From NCBI GenBank assembly GCA_026874595.1, contig CM049312.1, positions 73,690,429 through 73,754,428 of the forward strand: a stretch of 64,000 nt of DNA. The letters are read 5' to 3'. The translations under genes and the position numbers were made by a program. This DNA comes from Sipunculus nudus. Lineage: Eukaryota > Annelida > Sipuncula > Golfingiida > Sipunculidae. Under the pieces are notes generated by a model. That model searched no databases and had not been told where the DNA came from. It worked only from the letters and a program-made list of their open reading frames with translations. Numbering within the stretch: the first letter of the stretch is position 1; the number at the start of each line of letters is the position of its first letter. Positions 21,275 to 32,329 of this stretch are shown here, piece after piece.

Positions 21275-22345
21275 ACGCCAAGTAAAAGATTAAATTAATG
21301 TTCACATTAGGTATCTGAGTATAGTATACAGAAAGTTCAGGGAAATGTTCCTTTTTCATTTTAAACTATTTGTGTTAATTTAAGCATATATATCATTTTA
21401 TATGATGTACATTATATATATATATGGAATAAATTTATTTATAATATATATATATTGTCTTATTTTTATTAAGGTGTCCAAAAACATATTCTGTGCCTCG
21501 GAATGCTCCTTTTGGACAGCTGATTATATATTTGTTCCACCATATTCAATGCTGGTAATAGAATAACCCGAATGATCCTGACCAGTAGAATTTTGTATCA
21601 TATTAAATTAGTAAAATTTTAAATGTTTGCAACAAATAAAAAAAAAATAATAATTTTGTGATGTAGCAAAAAAAAAATAACGATATTAAATATAGTCTCA
21701 GTATCCGTTTATATGACTAAAATATTATGGGTGATAATTATTTTATATATTGCATGGTTTTATCTGTTACACTTAAAATTATAATATTTCCGTATTCAAT
21801 ATGTCGACCTGGCTACATATTTGACCTTTAAGCGATCTTATGATGCACGTAAGATGAAAGCAAGATTAAATTTAGTGAAAATTATATATATGTATGTGTG
21901 TGTGTGACTGCACCCTGCGCCTCCGCAACGGACCCCGTGGACCCATTATAGCGTCTGGAATCCTATAATATTATAGGGCTTTGGAGCCTCGCTCAAGATC
22001 ACCCTGCGCCCTCCTATTAGCCCTCTCCTTATAATATTATCACTGCCGTCCAGGGCCTGAGGTGCTGTTGATAACTGCAGCTGATAAACCCATGCTTAAT
22101 TAGCTACCCCCAGAAGCGACCTGCTGCAGCGAGAGCGGTCTGCTGACGCAAGTGACCACCGGTCATATCACGCGCACTCAACCGTTCTTCATAGCGGCCG
22201 CGCAATGCTCAAATGAGCTGCGGTAATCAGATACGATAAGCTCGTGCGCGTCAATGCATCTCCATGTGGCAGCGATTTCGAAAACCAACAGGCCATCCGC
22301 GCAAGTCCGAAATGCAATAAGTCCGAACGCGATTAATAGGGTGTT
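21275..22345 (-). repeat. Right terminal inverted repeat
   Basis: The reverse complement of this segment follows the left arm from the terminal AACACCC inward, at about 88% identity over the first 480 bp, and then in patches to the GAAAGTTCAGGGAAATGT block at about 21,330. It contains one CCTATAATATTATAGG palindrome, where the left arm has two. Confidence 0.8.
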
Positions 22346-22690
22346 ATAAATGGAAGGTGTATTATAGGAATTTGTATACACATTTTGGCAACTTCATTAT
22401 TTATTCAGACGAAGTATTCCATTTTAGGTGGAATATAATTAAACATTTTTGTGGTTCATTATTATACCTTTCACTGGCATTACTAACATTAAGTGCAGCT
22501 TGTTCGTGGTCCTGGGGCTCGCATAGGTAGAATTCAGACACACCCAGATGTACAACTACCGAAGCAAAGAACACAGAATTTAGACTTTCCCTTTTTGCTA
22601 AAATAGCAAAACTTATTTCACAAATTTATTCTTAAATATATGAACACAATTTAGCCCTACTACCTTTTTCGATTAATTTTTCAATTTTTC
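22346..22690. repeat. Duplication copy A, right remnant
   Basis: Starts with the right ATAA duplication (22,346-22,349) and continues the host unit interrupted at 12,328. It matches 29,112-29,456 in copy B. The junction to copy B is at 22,690/22,691, after the short sequence TCAATTTTTC. Confidence 0.92.
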
Positions 22691-22808
22691 AAACAAGAGA
22701 ATGATGAGGTGGGCTTTAGTATTGCAGGAGTTCAGATTTGAGATACACCCAGTATCTGACAAGTTGAACCATGGGCCAGATTTTCTGAGCAGGTTACCAG
22801 AGTGTTGA
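22691..22808 (+). pseudogene. RNase H fragment created by the duplication, copy B
   Basis: The last 38 codons of the retroelement RNase H domain (MMRWALVLQEF to FLSRLPEC, TGA at 22,806-22,808), cut by the duplication junction. It has no start and no catalytic part. Confidence 0.85.
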
Positions 22809-23057
22809 ACTGAATTAGGTTTTGGTAACTGCTGAGATAGATAGTGTATTAAGATACGATTTGTATAATGTTTTTACATACCGTATCACGGATCAGTACT
22901 GTATAATGTTTTCTCATAACTTGTAATGGATCAGTAATGTATGCTGTCTTCTCCCAACTTACAAGAAATCATTGTTTTATAATGCCTTAACTTAGCTTAT
23001 TATGGATCAATACTTCGTATCGAGAAAATACTGGGTATTTTCTTTTACAGGGGGGAG

Positions 23058-24070
23058 TGATGTCACTAGTGGACTGTGTATTTATATTTAGATATAGAGA
23101 GTATGATCAGATAATTGTTTTGCGGATTATATTTTTATTTTATGTAATATCATGTTCAGCCTTTAGTGTGCGAAGCTCAGTTAAGAGTAGCACCTGGTTT
23201 GTTTGATATCAAAATTAAAGAGATTTAACAATCAGTATAGAACACCTGCACCTTGATGTTCCTTTCTTAAGCTGTTAGAAGCTGATCGTGTACGATGGTC
23301 TCTTTAGAAACTGTGTTTAGCTGGCGCCAACATGTCTATGTCTGTCTGTTTATTCCACTTAGAGTAGTTTTTCCCAAGTTTTATGCTTGGGGGTGTGTCT
23401 ACTGTAATTTGATGTTTGTGACAGCGGAACAGATAAATAGTGATGCTGCTTGGCGGAGGGGTCTGGCGGGATTTATGGCGTCAGGAACCGGGACAAAACT
23501 GGAGAGCGGGCGACGAGCGAGAGAAGACCCGGTAGCCGCTTAGAGAGTGATGCGAGCAGTCAAACCGGGTGGTCTGCTTTTCGTCGGTGAGCCTTGTGGG
23601 ACTATAGCGTCATAGTGAATGGACAGTCAATCGGAGGGAGCTGTCTTCTGATGCTGTGTGCAGTACTGCAGAGACTGTAGTGATGTTTGCCGATGGACAG
23701 GCAATTCTAGTCGTTTAAAGAGCTCCCAGTAACAGGCGAGAGACTCCATCTTGACGCTGAGTTGTAACGGTGCTGAGATTCGCTAGTGAGAGTTTACTCG
23801 GTTTCCAATGGCGGGGAGTAAAAAATTGAGTGCAGCTAAGATAGAGAGGGCCATTGACAGAGGGCTCTACCACAGGAAATTTCAGTATTAACGCTTTATT
23901 TGCATCCACGAACTGGTGACGCGTGATCTGTGGTGAAGACCTTCTGCTAGAGGTGAAAGACAGTGCGAGAAAAGAACCTGGAAGTTCACCTCCCCTGTGG
24001 TGTGACAAACAGCATAATAGTGATATGATGGCAGATTCCAAGAATACGATGAATAACATTTTGATACATT
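23058..24070 (+). mobile_element. LTR of Gmr1-like element, copy B
   Basis: A near-identical copy of the LTR at 6263, preceded by the same G-rich polypurine tract (ending at 23,057). It arose by segmental duplication, not by a new insertion, because the flanks match copy A on both sides. It is now the nearest promoter-like sequence upstream of the copy B exons. Confidence 0.65.
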
Positions 24071-24231
24071 GGTACCTTTGACGTATACTCCAAAACTATA
24101 GATCAGTTACTGATGACGGTTTATATTCGTCGATTTGGTCCGACAGAAAACGATCACAAAATAAAATCGGAAGAAGATCCAACGTATAATTTGAGATTAT
24201 TTAGATGATATTATTACAATTATCGTTTTAG

Positions 24232-24396
24232 ATTCATCCGTGGCAGTTTGGGGTCATTGGTCAAATTGGAGTGGGTGCTTAGGGTCTTGCGGTGGTGTAC
24301 AGGTGAGGAATAGGACGTGTTTATCCGGATCAGGGGAATCACAGGATTGTACTGGCAGCCATAGGGTGGAGAGGCCATGCACGTTAACCTGCACAG
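24232..24396 (+). CDS. TSP1 domain exon, copy B
   Basis: The duplicate of the exon at 7441, 165 bp, phase 1 at both ends, with the same WGHWSNWSGC start and cysteine pattern. Differences are TTA to TCC (L to S) at the fourth codon of the exon and GCG to GTG (A to V) in the VQxRNRTC strand. The acceptor (TATCGTTTTAG) and donor (CACAG|GTAGG) are intact. No signal peptide or upstream TSP1 exon exists between here and copy A, so expression would need splicing from upstream exons or a new start. Confidence 0.85.
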
Positions 24397-25737
24397 GTAG
24401 GCAGATACCTCCAAATATTATGACTTTTTATGCCTTATTTTCTCCTTGATACACCACGATGTTTATTTGTTTCTTTTTTATTTTTTTTTTACTTTGCTAT
24501 AACTCGGTGTCTAATTAAAGTTAGCTTCAAGTTAAGGCCAGGGTTATTTTTTAAAAACAATGACAAAGACTAATTTTCAAAATAAACCCGTCGAAACTCC
24601 AATAGCCACCTATTAGGGTGCATAAAAACATGGTTAGATGGATTGTGATAAGATATTGTCATAAGGATGTGGGTAGACGGTCGTTATCTTCGCTATTGCG
24701 AAATATAACTAATTTGTACTAACGTTTCGTTAACTGTGCACCCCACAGTTTGTCACATCAATTTCATCAGAATATAAGTTGCCTCATCCGATGTCTAATA
24801 ATGCGCAAGAGCAAAAGATCCCAAACAAATAGATCAAACTAGTCCGTACATGGACCTTAGAGTAGTCTAATATCCCTGCTGGATGGAGATGACTGTCATG
24901 GGCCGTATGTAAATTTCTTTGTAAAAACCTATCGCAACAGATTTGTGCGATAGTCCTTGGAGCCTCAGATGTAATGTCACACGCAGCACTTGTAGCACCC
25001 AGTTCCGAAAATGAATGTGTGAAGTTATAAAACACCGGTTGTAAGCCTGAAAAGAAAATGCATTTGAGCGCGAACGGTCCAGTTTTTAGCACGTGTAGAG
25101 GAATAAGCCAACGGTATCAGGGCAATATTTTGACAGGTACCATTTTATTTCAGAGAGAAGACGCTGATCTGTGTTAAATCAACATGTTTTGTGAGTTTAA
25201 GGTCCCGTTAATCATACATTACATACAGCTAGTAAAATTATTTTCTTAAGAAGAGTGCAATAGGGTTGTTGGAAAATTATGGAAAGCCGCTTGACTGCTC
25301 CATGTAAGTTAAATGTCTAGACACTGACCATACATTCACTTGTGCCACACCTGCAAGGGTCAAACGCAATGACATCCAAAAATCAAGTAGAAAAACATCT
25401 TATCAATAAGTCAGCAAAATATGCCTATTAAACGTTTAATTATCGCTTCCAAACGTTTGCTTCATTTCGACACTAATCGCTTACACACAGTGAATAAACA
25501 CATCGTCTGCACTAGGCCAAATCCCTGTCTCTTCTGAATTTCTAATCTGGATTTTTTTTATAACAAGAAACACCGCAAATGTTATCCTAAATTCGGAAGG
25601 CTAGTGTAGCGCCAGCATAGGAACCACGAGGGACACTAACCAACAAAAAAAGACGTTTGAGAATAAACAATCATCGTTAAACATTAAACAGCAAATTCTC
25701 ACCAGTGCCCATATTAGACCACATTAGATCACACACG

Positions 25738-25791
<54 letters not shown>

Positions 25792-26132
25792 AATAATATT
25801 TAATATGGATTATTAACATTTTGAAAACTCTTGAAAATCGTTCTCCATTAAATCAGGCTTCATTAGACGCTTGTTGTCAAGTTGTTTTTTTTTTTTGTAT
25901 TTATTATCTTAAACGTCCCAGCAGCAATACATATATATTAATGTAACGTTGTTTGGTTGAATATTAATCCTGCGGACCGCTCGGAATGATCTATAGTAGG
26001 GTACTTTTCTTTCAGATGATGTGTTTAAGCAAAAAGGAGGTTCTCCTTTCAGTCATGAAAAGATATGTTTTTTATACTACAAAATTCATTTTATAAGATT
26101 TAAAACTATTTTTATAAATACATTCCATACAG
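24397..26132. other. Intron between TSP1 and FReD exons, copy B
   Basis: No exon recognised. It contains a TA microsatellite at 25,739-25,788 and lacks about 84 bp present in copy A near 8755-8835. Confidence 0.6.
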
Positions 26133-26782
26133 GAAACCCATATATCTTTCCAGATTGCGACGCAGTTTACAATTCTGGAGGTCGTACTACAGGCGCCTAC
26201 AAGATCAAGCCAGTTGGAACTCCTAAACCCGTGGACGTCTATTGTGACATGTCAGGGCGGACCAAGTGGACCGTCATCATGTCAAGGTACGACGGTTCAG
26301 TCAGCTTCAACCGTACTTGGGCCGACTATAAAGCCGGATTCGGGGACGTCAATAAAGAACATTGGCTTGGTCTTGACACAATACATTATCTGACCAACCA
26401 GGGTCAATACAAACTCAGATTTGAAATGCGCGATTGGCAGTCAAAGCTGAACAGGTATGCCGAGTTTTCCACATTCACGATCGGGCCTGAGTTATCAAAC
26501 TACCGAATAACCATCAATGGGGAGACAGGAACGGCCACCGAAGGGCGCATGAGTTATCATAATGGCAAGCCGTTCACAACTAAAGATAAAGATAATGATG
26601 CAGCGGATTCGCAGAACTGTGCGGCATATTTAGGGGGAGGATGGTGGCACCACCACTGCTATTATACGTTTTTAACAGGGCCGTACACCAACCGCTGTGC
26701 CACTTACAAAGATAACAAATGTATGTGCTGGAATTGGAACACACCCTTGGATCGGGCTAACATGAAAATCGCTCGTATCTAA
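26133..26782 (+). CDS. Fibrinogen-related (FReD) terminal exon, copy B
   Basis: The duplicate of 9446-10,095, the same 650 bp, phase-1 acceptor (ATTCCATACAG at 26,132) and TAA stop. All FReD hallmarks are retained, including DKDNDAADSQNCA and GGGWWHHHCYY. Against copy A there are ten base changes in nine codons, all altering the residue: T to A, V to A and A to T in the first 30 residues; R to S, Y to N and M to K within an eight-residue loop (MSYHNGKPF in this copy); and S to T, H to N and H to N near the C-terminal extra cysteines. The open frame extends upstream to 26,021 but that part is intron. This is probably an alternative terminal cassette or a second gene. Confidence 0.92.
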
Positions 26783-26952
26783 AATGCCGACTTCTTTTTT
26801 CCTGATTGAACGAACTGCAGTTAAAAAAGTAAATTGTGCACATGTAAGCTGGACTTCTTGCAACCATTATAGAAATCCTAAGATAAAATAAAAAAAATAT
26901 CGAATGAAAAAAAACAACGCTTTTAAACCATGAATTATCACTATAACTGACA
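26783..26952 (+). other. Probable 3' UTR with polyadenylation signal, copy B
   Basis: AATAAA at 26,887-26,892, at the same distance from the stop codon as in copy A. Confidence 0.55.
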
Positions 26953-27376
26953 GACACGAAGATTGTGATTGGTATGTTAAACTTGTTCCACTTATAATGA
27001 TCATTAAGATTGTGATTGGTACGTGAAGCTTGTTCCACTTAGAATGACCATAAATTTTGTAATTGGTACGTGAAGCTTGTTCCACTTAGAACGATCATTA
27101 AGATTGTGTTTGGTATGTGAAGTTTGTTCCACTTATAATGATCATTAAGATTGTGATTGGTACGTGAAGCTTGTTCCACTTAGATGATCATTAAGATTGT
27201 GATTGGTATGTGAAGTTTGTTCCACTTATAATGATCATTAAGATAGTGATTGGTACGTGAAGCTTGTTCCACTTAGATGATCATTAAGATTGTGATTGGT
27301 ACGTGAAGCTTGTTCCACTTATAATGATCATTAAGATTGAGATTTGTACGTGAAGCTTGTTCCACTTAGAGTGATC
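26953..27376. repeat. 47-bp minisatellite downstream of FReD, 9 units, copy B
   Basis: The same array as 10,272-10,737 with one unit fewer. The ordering of the two unit forms is otherwise conserved between copies, so the array predates the duplication. Confidence 0.95.
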
Positions 27377-28064
27377 ATTGGAAAAGAACGCTAGCTCTCT
27401 ATCCAAGGAAGTTGTAACGAAGGTGAAGGTTATAACAATCTGCCGATGACTTTGATGGTACCGATGATCGGAGTACAACCTACTAAAATAAATAATACTA
27501 AATAGCAAATGTAATTTAATATTGAAACAAGCCTAACTACAGTATCCTTAGCACGACCAAATGAACTTTCTGCAAAAAACGAAGTACAATACCTGTATCA
27601 GGTCAAAACACAGTATCTTTACCACAATAAACCCTCTATTTGTATCCAATCTAAATGCAGTACCTGGGGCTCTGCCCGATATTAAAACAGCACATGTACC
27701 ATTTACTAAACACCCAAGATTTTACTGAGGAAAGTAAAAAATAAAATGTTATCCTATTTATTCTGAATGATTTATAGTAAGCCCCTGTGATTTATACCGT
27801 TTACGGTTTGTTAGCTTAATAAAAGAATGTTAATCATTATTTTTTAATTTTTAAAATGAACATGGGCAAAGTTCATCTGTGTAACAGATCTAGTATGTCC
27901 CTCGCCTGATGTGGGAATATTTAGAGAAAAAAATTGTGAAAACATGTATGAAATTTGAGTTGGGTCAATATCACACAGCCAGATTACCTCTGCAACCTTG
28001 TAAACTGCATTTTTTAACCTGACATGGCCCTTCATCAGGTACGTCAATGCTGAAAGTTTGGTGA

Positions 28065-28470
28065 TGTGCCTCAAATTCTTTTCGAGTTATTGCGTTAACA
28101 TTATTTTAGCATTATTGCTGCTGTGACCTTGACAAATGGGTCAAGGTCATCCATGTTCGAATTTGACCTAGCCTTTGATAAGATTCATCAATGCTGCAAG
28201 TTTTGGTGACTGTACCTCAAATTCTTTTCGTGTTATTGTGTTAACATCATTTTAGCATTATCGCCGCTGTGACCTTGAAAAATGCGTCAAGGTCATCCAT
28301 GTTCGAACACAGCCTAGCCCTTGAGAAAGCTCATCAATGCTATTAGTTTGATTACTGTACCTCAAATACTTTTAGACTTATTGTATAAACATCATTTTAG
28401 CATTGTCGCAGCTGTGACCTTAAAATAATGTGTCAAGGTCATCCATGTTAAAACTTGACCTAGCCCTTGA
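28065..28470. repeat. 135-bp tandem repeat, about 3 units, copy B
   Basis: One unit more than copy A. The extra unit (about 28,307-28,440) is more diverged than the A/B difference elsewhere, so copy A may have lost a unit rather than B having gained one. Confidence 0.8.
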
Positions 28471-29111
28471 TATTCATATATATCTGTTTGTATGTGTGTT
28501 GGGGAAGGGGTGCGCTTACATGTTTGTGTGTTTAAGAGAGTCGGTGAAGCGTAATTGCAAAGAGTTGCATTCTTATGGACTCGGTTTTTATATGCTTTTG
28601 CCAACGAAATATGATTGGCATTTATATGAGAAGAGTTAATGTCGCTTTTGTAACCTGGTAGGGAGAAAAGTTTACATATTCGTTCATATAACTTTTAACA
28701 TTATGTGGAATGTTAAATGTAGAGGCAAATTGCACAGAATGTACAGAATGTGCAAATAATAAAGTCATAAATTCTATGTAATTTGATTTGTTATTTCTTG
28801 TTGTGGGAGTATAGTGCCGCTTGCCGTAGACCTCCCCAAAAAATAATAAAAACAAATGCGTAGATTGTAGTTTATGTTAGAGCCGACTGACAAAATGTTC
28901 AATTAAAATATAAAATAACACTTTTCACATTATGTTAAAAAGCATAAAAAGCTCTATCTTCGCATTCAAAAGCTCCATCAGAAACCAGCTGTTTTTTTAA
29001 CACGATATAACCTGTATTCTTTTGAATCAGGTACCTCTAGGGTCAAACTAAAACTCGAGGTGATTCATTTAAGGGTTGACGTAAATATCATTAAAGTATA
29101 TATATATAAGG

Positions 29112-29115
29112 ATAA
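29112..29115. other. Empty target site of the 10-kb element
   Basis: AAGG-ATAA-ATGG in copy B corresponds exactly to the two flanks of the insertion in copy A with one ATAA. No footprint bases remain. Confidence 0.88.
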
Positions 29116-29456
29116 ATGGAAGGTGTATTATAGGAATTTGTATACACATTTTGGCAACTTCATTATTTATTCAGATGAAGTATTCCATTTTAGGTGGAAT
29201 TGTAATTAAACATTTTTGTGGTTCATTATTATACCCTTCTCTGGCATTACTAACATTAAGTGCAGCTTGTTCGTGGTCCTGGGGCTCGCATAGGTAGAAT
29301 TCAGACCCACCCAGATGTACAACTACCGAAGCAAAGAACACAGAATTTAGACTTTCCCTTTTTGCTAAAATAGCAAAACTTATTTCACAAATTTATTCTT
29401 AACTATATGAACACAATTTCACCCTACTACCTTTTTCGATTAATTTCGCAATACAT

Positions 29457-31860
29457 ACATCCACAACTTTTTTATTGAGAAGAATCTATATTCTAAGTTC
29501 TATAATATCTAAAAAAAGGAGCTTTTACCCTTCTCTGAGTGGGAAATGTAAAGAGACAGCTCTTTGTGGAACCAAAAACATTCTCAGATCTTCGTTGTTA
29601 TTTGTTTAAACAAATCTGTTGTAGTTTCATAACGCAAACAACACTTTATACAAAGTATCCTGAATACGTTTTGTTCATGAATTTAGTTTGAGTTCATGTA
29701 TTTATTTAAAATAAGATGCTTCTCATGTAGATGATACCGAGGACACAAGTCTTTTTGTGAAAGTTGTAGACCAGGATTTTCATTTAAACCTTGTTTCCCG
29801 GTATTCCGAAAATATATCTTGTTGATTGGAAGTTTCGCTCTGCATTTTAAACTAACCCTGAGTTATAGCAATAATTAGGATTTAAAAGTCCAACTGCGAT
29901 CCCAATTTCAATCAATTTTCTTTAAATATATTACATGGTTCTGAAGGGGACATTTTTTATGTACATGTCTTAGCCATTATGAGTTTATTATTATTATATC
30001 TTAATGTGTTCAGTTTTGTACAAGCATGGTGGATGCAATCAGAAGAAATTTTTTTTCATTAAACCCAACAATATATTTATGATCAAGCGAAATCCTGTCC
30101 AAATATGTCTTTACAACTAAATTTAACATATTTATGAACAGTCAAATCTCAACACAGTAGTGATAGCTACCGAGATACGACTGCAAATTGTACAGAATTA
30201 CAGGAAGTACATGTATGATAGCAGTAGTATCAACTTTACAAAATATTCCAGAATGCAGGCAATTTATTCCTTAAATTTGTTAATAAATTATTTAGGTATT
30301 TCATAGGATTCACACGTAGAGGAGCACCACGTCAGTTCATCCAAACCTTAATTAGATAGGCAATAAAATAGCATTTGAGCATACCGTAAAGAATACAAAT
30401 AAAAGGAATATGTGTAATGAAATGATGTTGGATAAATAAAAGGAAATTACGTTATATCTAACACAATGTGAATATTACAGTATTAAACATTGATGATGTA
30501 ACGAGCCTGAGGTTAAACATTCTTATTAAATAGCAACACGATTGTCGCAAATTAACGGCTTTGCAAAATCCAGTACTGTTAATGCGGTTATCTGAGTTAC
30601 TCTATACCTCATAATACCGTATTTGTTTTCGGGGGGGGGGGAGAGAGAGCGAGAGAGAGAGAGAGATAGAGAGAGATTGTTAATGTGTTGGTTTGTTAGC
30701 CGATGCAAATGCTGTATTGTAGGAAAACTATGACCATGACCATGACAGCATCAGGGAGTTGGATTATAACACTGTGGTTCACTCGTATATAAAATCCACA
30801 GATAAAAATCCAAGCTAAGATAAGAGACTACGCCGAAAATATATTTTTTTCTCTTGATTACCCGAGGCCTCCCCTGTGATCATAGCTACCTTCTCGATTT
30901 CCATTACAGTACCATACTCTCCTTAACGACAACAGGTATCTTTTTTACATGCGTGTTTGTAAAATGTGAGTGCCGCTTCAAAATGGATACAAGACTGATC
31001 CCGATCAACATATGGGGTCATAAACTTGTTTTAAACAGATTTTTTTGTTGCTTGCTTCGCACTCGCTATTTGAACGTGGTTTTGATCTTTGACCTATGCT
31101 AGAGAAACAACTCACTGGTGGGTTACAGTGTACATATTATGCAAACAGCTACCGCAGCTCACGCCAAACAGCGTGTATAGTGAAAGCTGCTTAAATATAT
31201 CGCATGTACAAAATGCAAAACTACATCTTTAAAACACAATTTTGAACTCTTGTCAACTTTGTCCTTTGATTGAATGATTATCACATGATGTTTATTAAAT
31301 TAAAATTTAATTGAATTAAAAACCCGGAATAGATACCAGAACGCTTCAGCAGAACGATTTTTGCCGCTTGTCATCTTTTTCTGCTATGTTGATCGGTTGC
31401 TGATTGAATTATTCCACAGTCCAGTCTCCTCCAGGTGTGAGAGGTCAACCGGTCTATCGAAGTTGATGATAAATTTATCAGGAATATTGTCATTCTTTGT
31501 TGCTTTATCATTGCGGTGGAGGTACACTCTCTTGGTCGTTTAGTAATCTCTGGGTAGATGGTTCACATCTTTAGTCGTTTTTCTCTGTACAAATCCCATG
31601 CTCCAGCCCTTTGTGATGACAATGTTGCTTCCATTACTTGTTCTCTAGGGCGGTTTCTAAGCTGCAGCCATCACCATTCTCGATGTGACAACAGTTCCAT
31701 ATTGTGAACATGGGTCGTCCTCTGAGGCCATGTTGTAAGGCAATGGGCAACAGTAACCTGTTTTACCTTCACATAGCGGTCATGAATCCTGTGTACGGTT
31801 ATTTTTTAGCAAATTTCTTGCAGTTTTTGCGACACCGATGCAGACCGTCAAATTTTGGAT
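29457..31860. other. AT-rich non-coding stretch
   Basis: No gene recognised. It contains a poly-G plus (GA)n low-complexity tract at 30,631-30,676 and a short ACCATG repeat at about 30,731-30,746. Confidence 0.5.
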
Positions 31861-32145
31861 CTATTACCTTCCGAGTAGGGATTTATAATAGCGATGACGC
31901 TTATTGTTGTCAGTCGTCACGAACTCGCTCGATTCGATAGACTTGTTCGAAGCTTCGGACAGGACAGCATCCTCTTTGGTATCGCAATTCTGTTGATTTG
32001 GCTGGAATGGCAAAGCGGGACATTAATTGATTTTGGCTCCTTCAGCCAATTGAGAAGAAATATCGGATTTAGCAAAGTTATCAGTTTCAGACAGATGAGG
32101 AAGTGCAGGAATATAAATGACCAGGGCTATTAGGACGGTGCACAT
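31861..32145 (-). pseudogene. Possible secreted peptide precursor relic
   Basis: On the minus strand an ATG at 32,145 opens a 40-codon frame beginning with a hydrophobic signal-like segment (MCTVLIALVIYIPALPHLS). A TAA at 32,023-32,025 is followed in the same frame by 52 more open codons with two cysteines, an acidic middle, and a C-terminus KRHRYYKSLLGR before a TAA TAG pair. A signal peptide plus a dibasic site plus a terminal Gly-Arg is the layout of a small secreted or neuropeptide-type precursor. I recognise no specific family. With the internal stop it would be a pseudogene; it may also be chance. Confidence 0.25.
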
Positions 32146-32329
32146 ATATTTTACGAACCACACCGGTAGTGATTCCTAAATGTGATTCTGGCAAAACAGA
32201 TGCACATCATTGCAAGTACTGCAGCGGGGGTCCAAAACTATTTGTTTTCGTCATAAAGCTGGGGCTTCTTGCGATGCACGGAGGTCTATTGTACAGTTGG
32301 CACTGCACTTCCTTCGAGTTATACTGGGT

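Larger units (their letters stand above)
12329..22345. mobile_element. 10,017-bp terminal-inverted-repeat element of unknown superfamily
   Basis: The ends are inverted copies starting AACACCCTATTAATCGCG and ending in its complement, flanked by a 4-bp duplication ATAA. The intact empty site is in copy B of the host duplication. Inverted homology runs about 1.6 kb inward on the left and 1.07 kb on the right, at roughly 88% identity in the outer 480 bp. The core (about 13,930-21,275) has no clear transposase, polymerase or capsid gene. It holds microsatellites, GAGTCC-type hexamer arrays and a few minus-strand exon-like frames. Sola, Chapaev, Ginger and Academ make about 4-bp duplications, but I could not match these ends to any of them. 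Polinton/Maverick elements have 6-bp duplications and AGT ends, which do not fit. Confidence 0.88.
22691..29456 (+). repeat. Tandem segmental duplication, copy B (uninterrupted)
   Basis: The second copy of the host unit, 6.77 kb without the 10-kb element. It begins in the middle of the retroelement RNase H frame and ends where the sequence diverges from copy A at about 29,446-29,456. Confidence 0.95.

Noticed and set aside
12329-22345. Polinton/Maverick identity for the 10-kb element
   Set aside because: Target duplication is 4 bp, not 6; ends do not begin AGT; no polymerase, integrase, ATPase or capsid genes are seen.
26021-26132. Upstream extension of the copy B FReD frame to an ATG
   Set aside because: The extension covers the 3' part of the intron, including the polypyrimidine tract and acceptor; copy A has no matching open frame.
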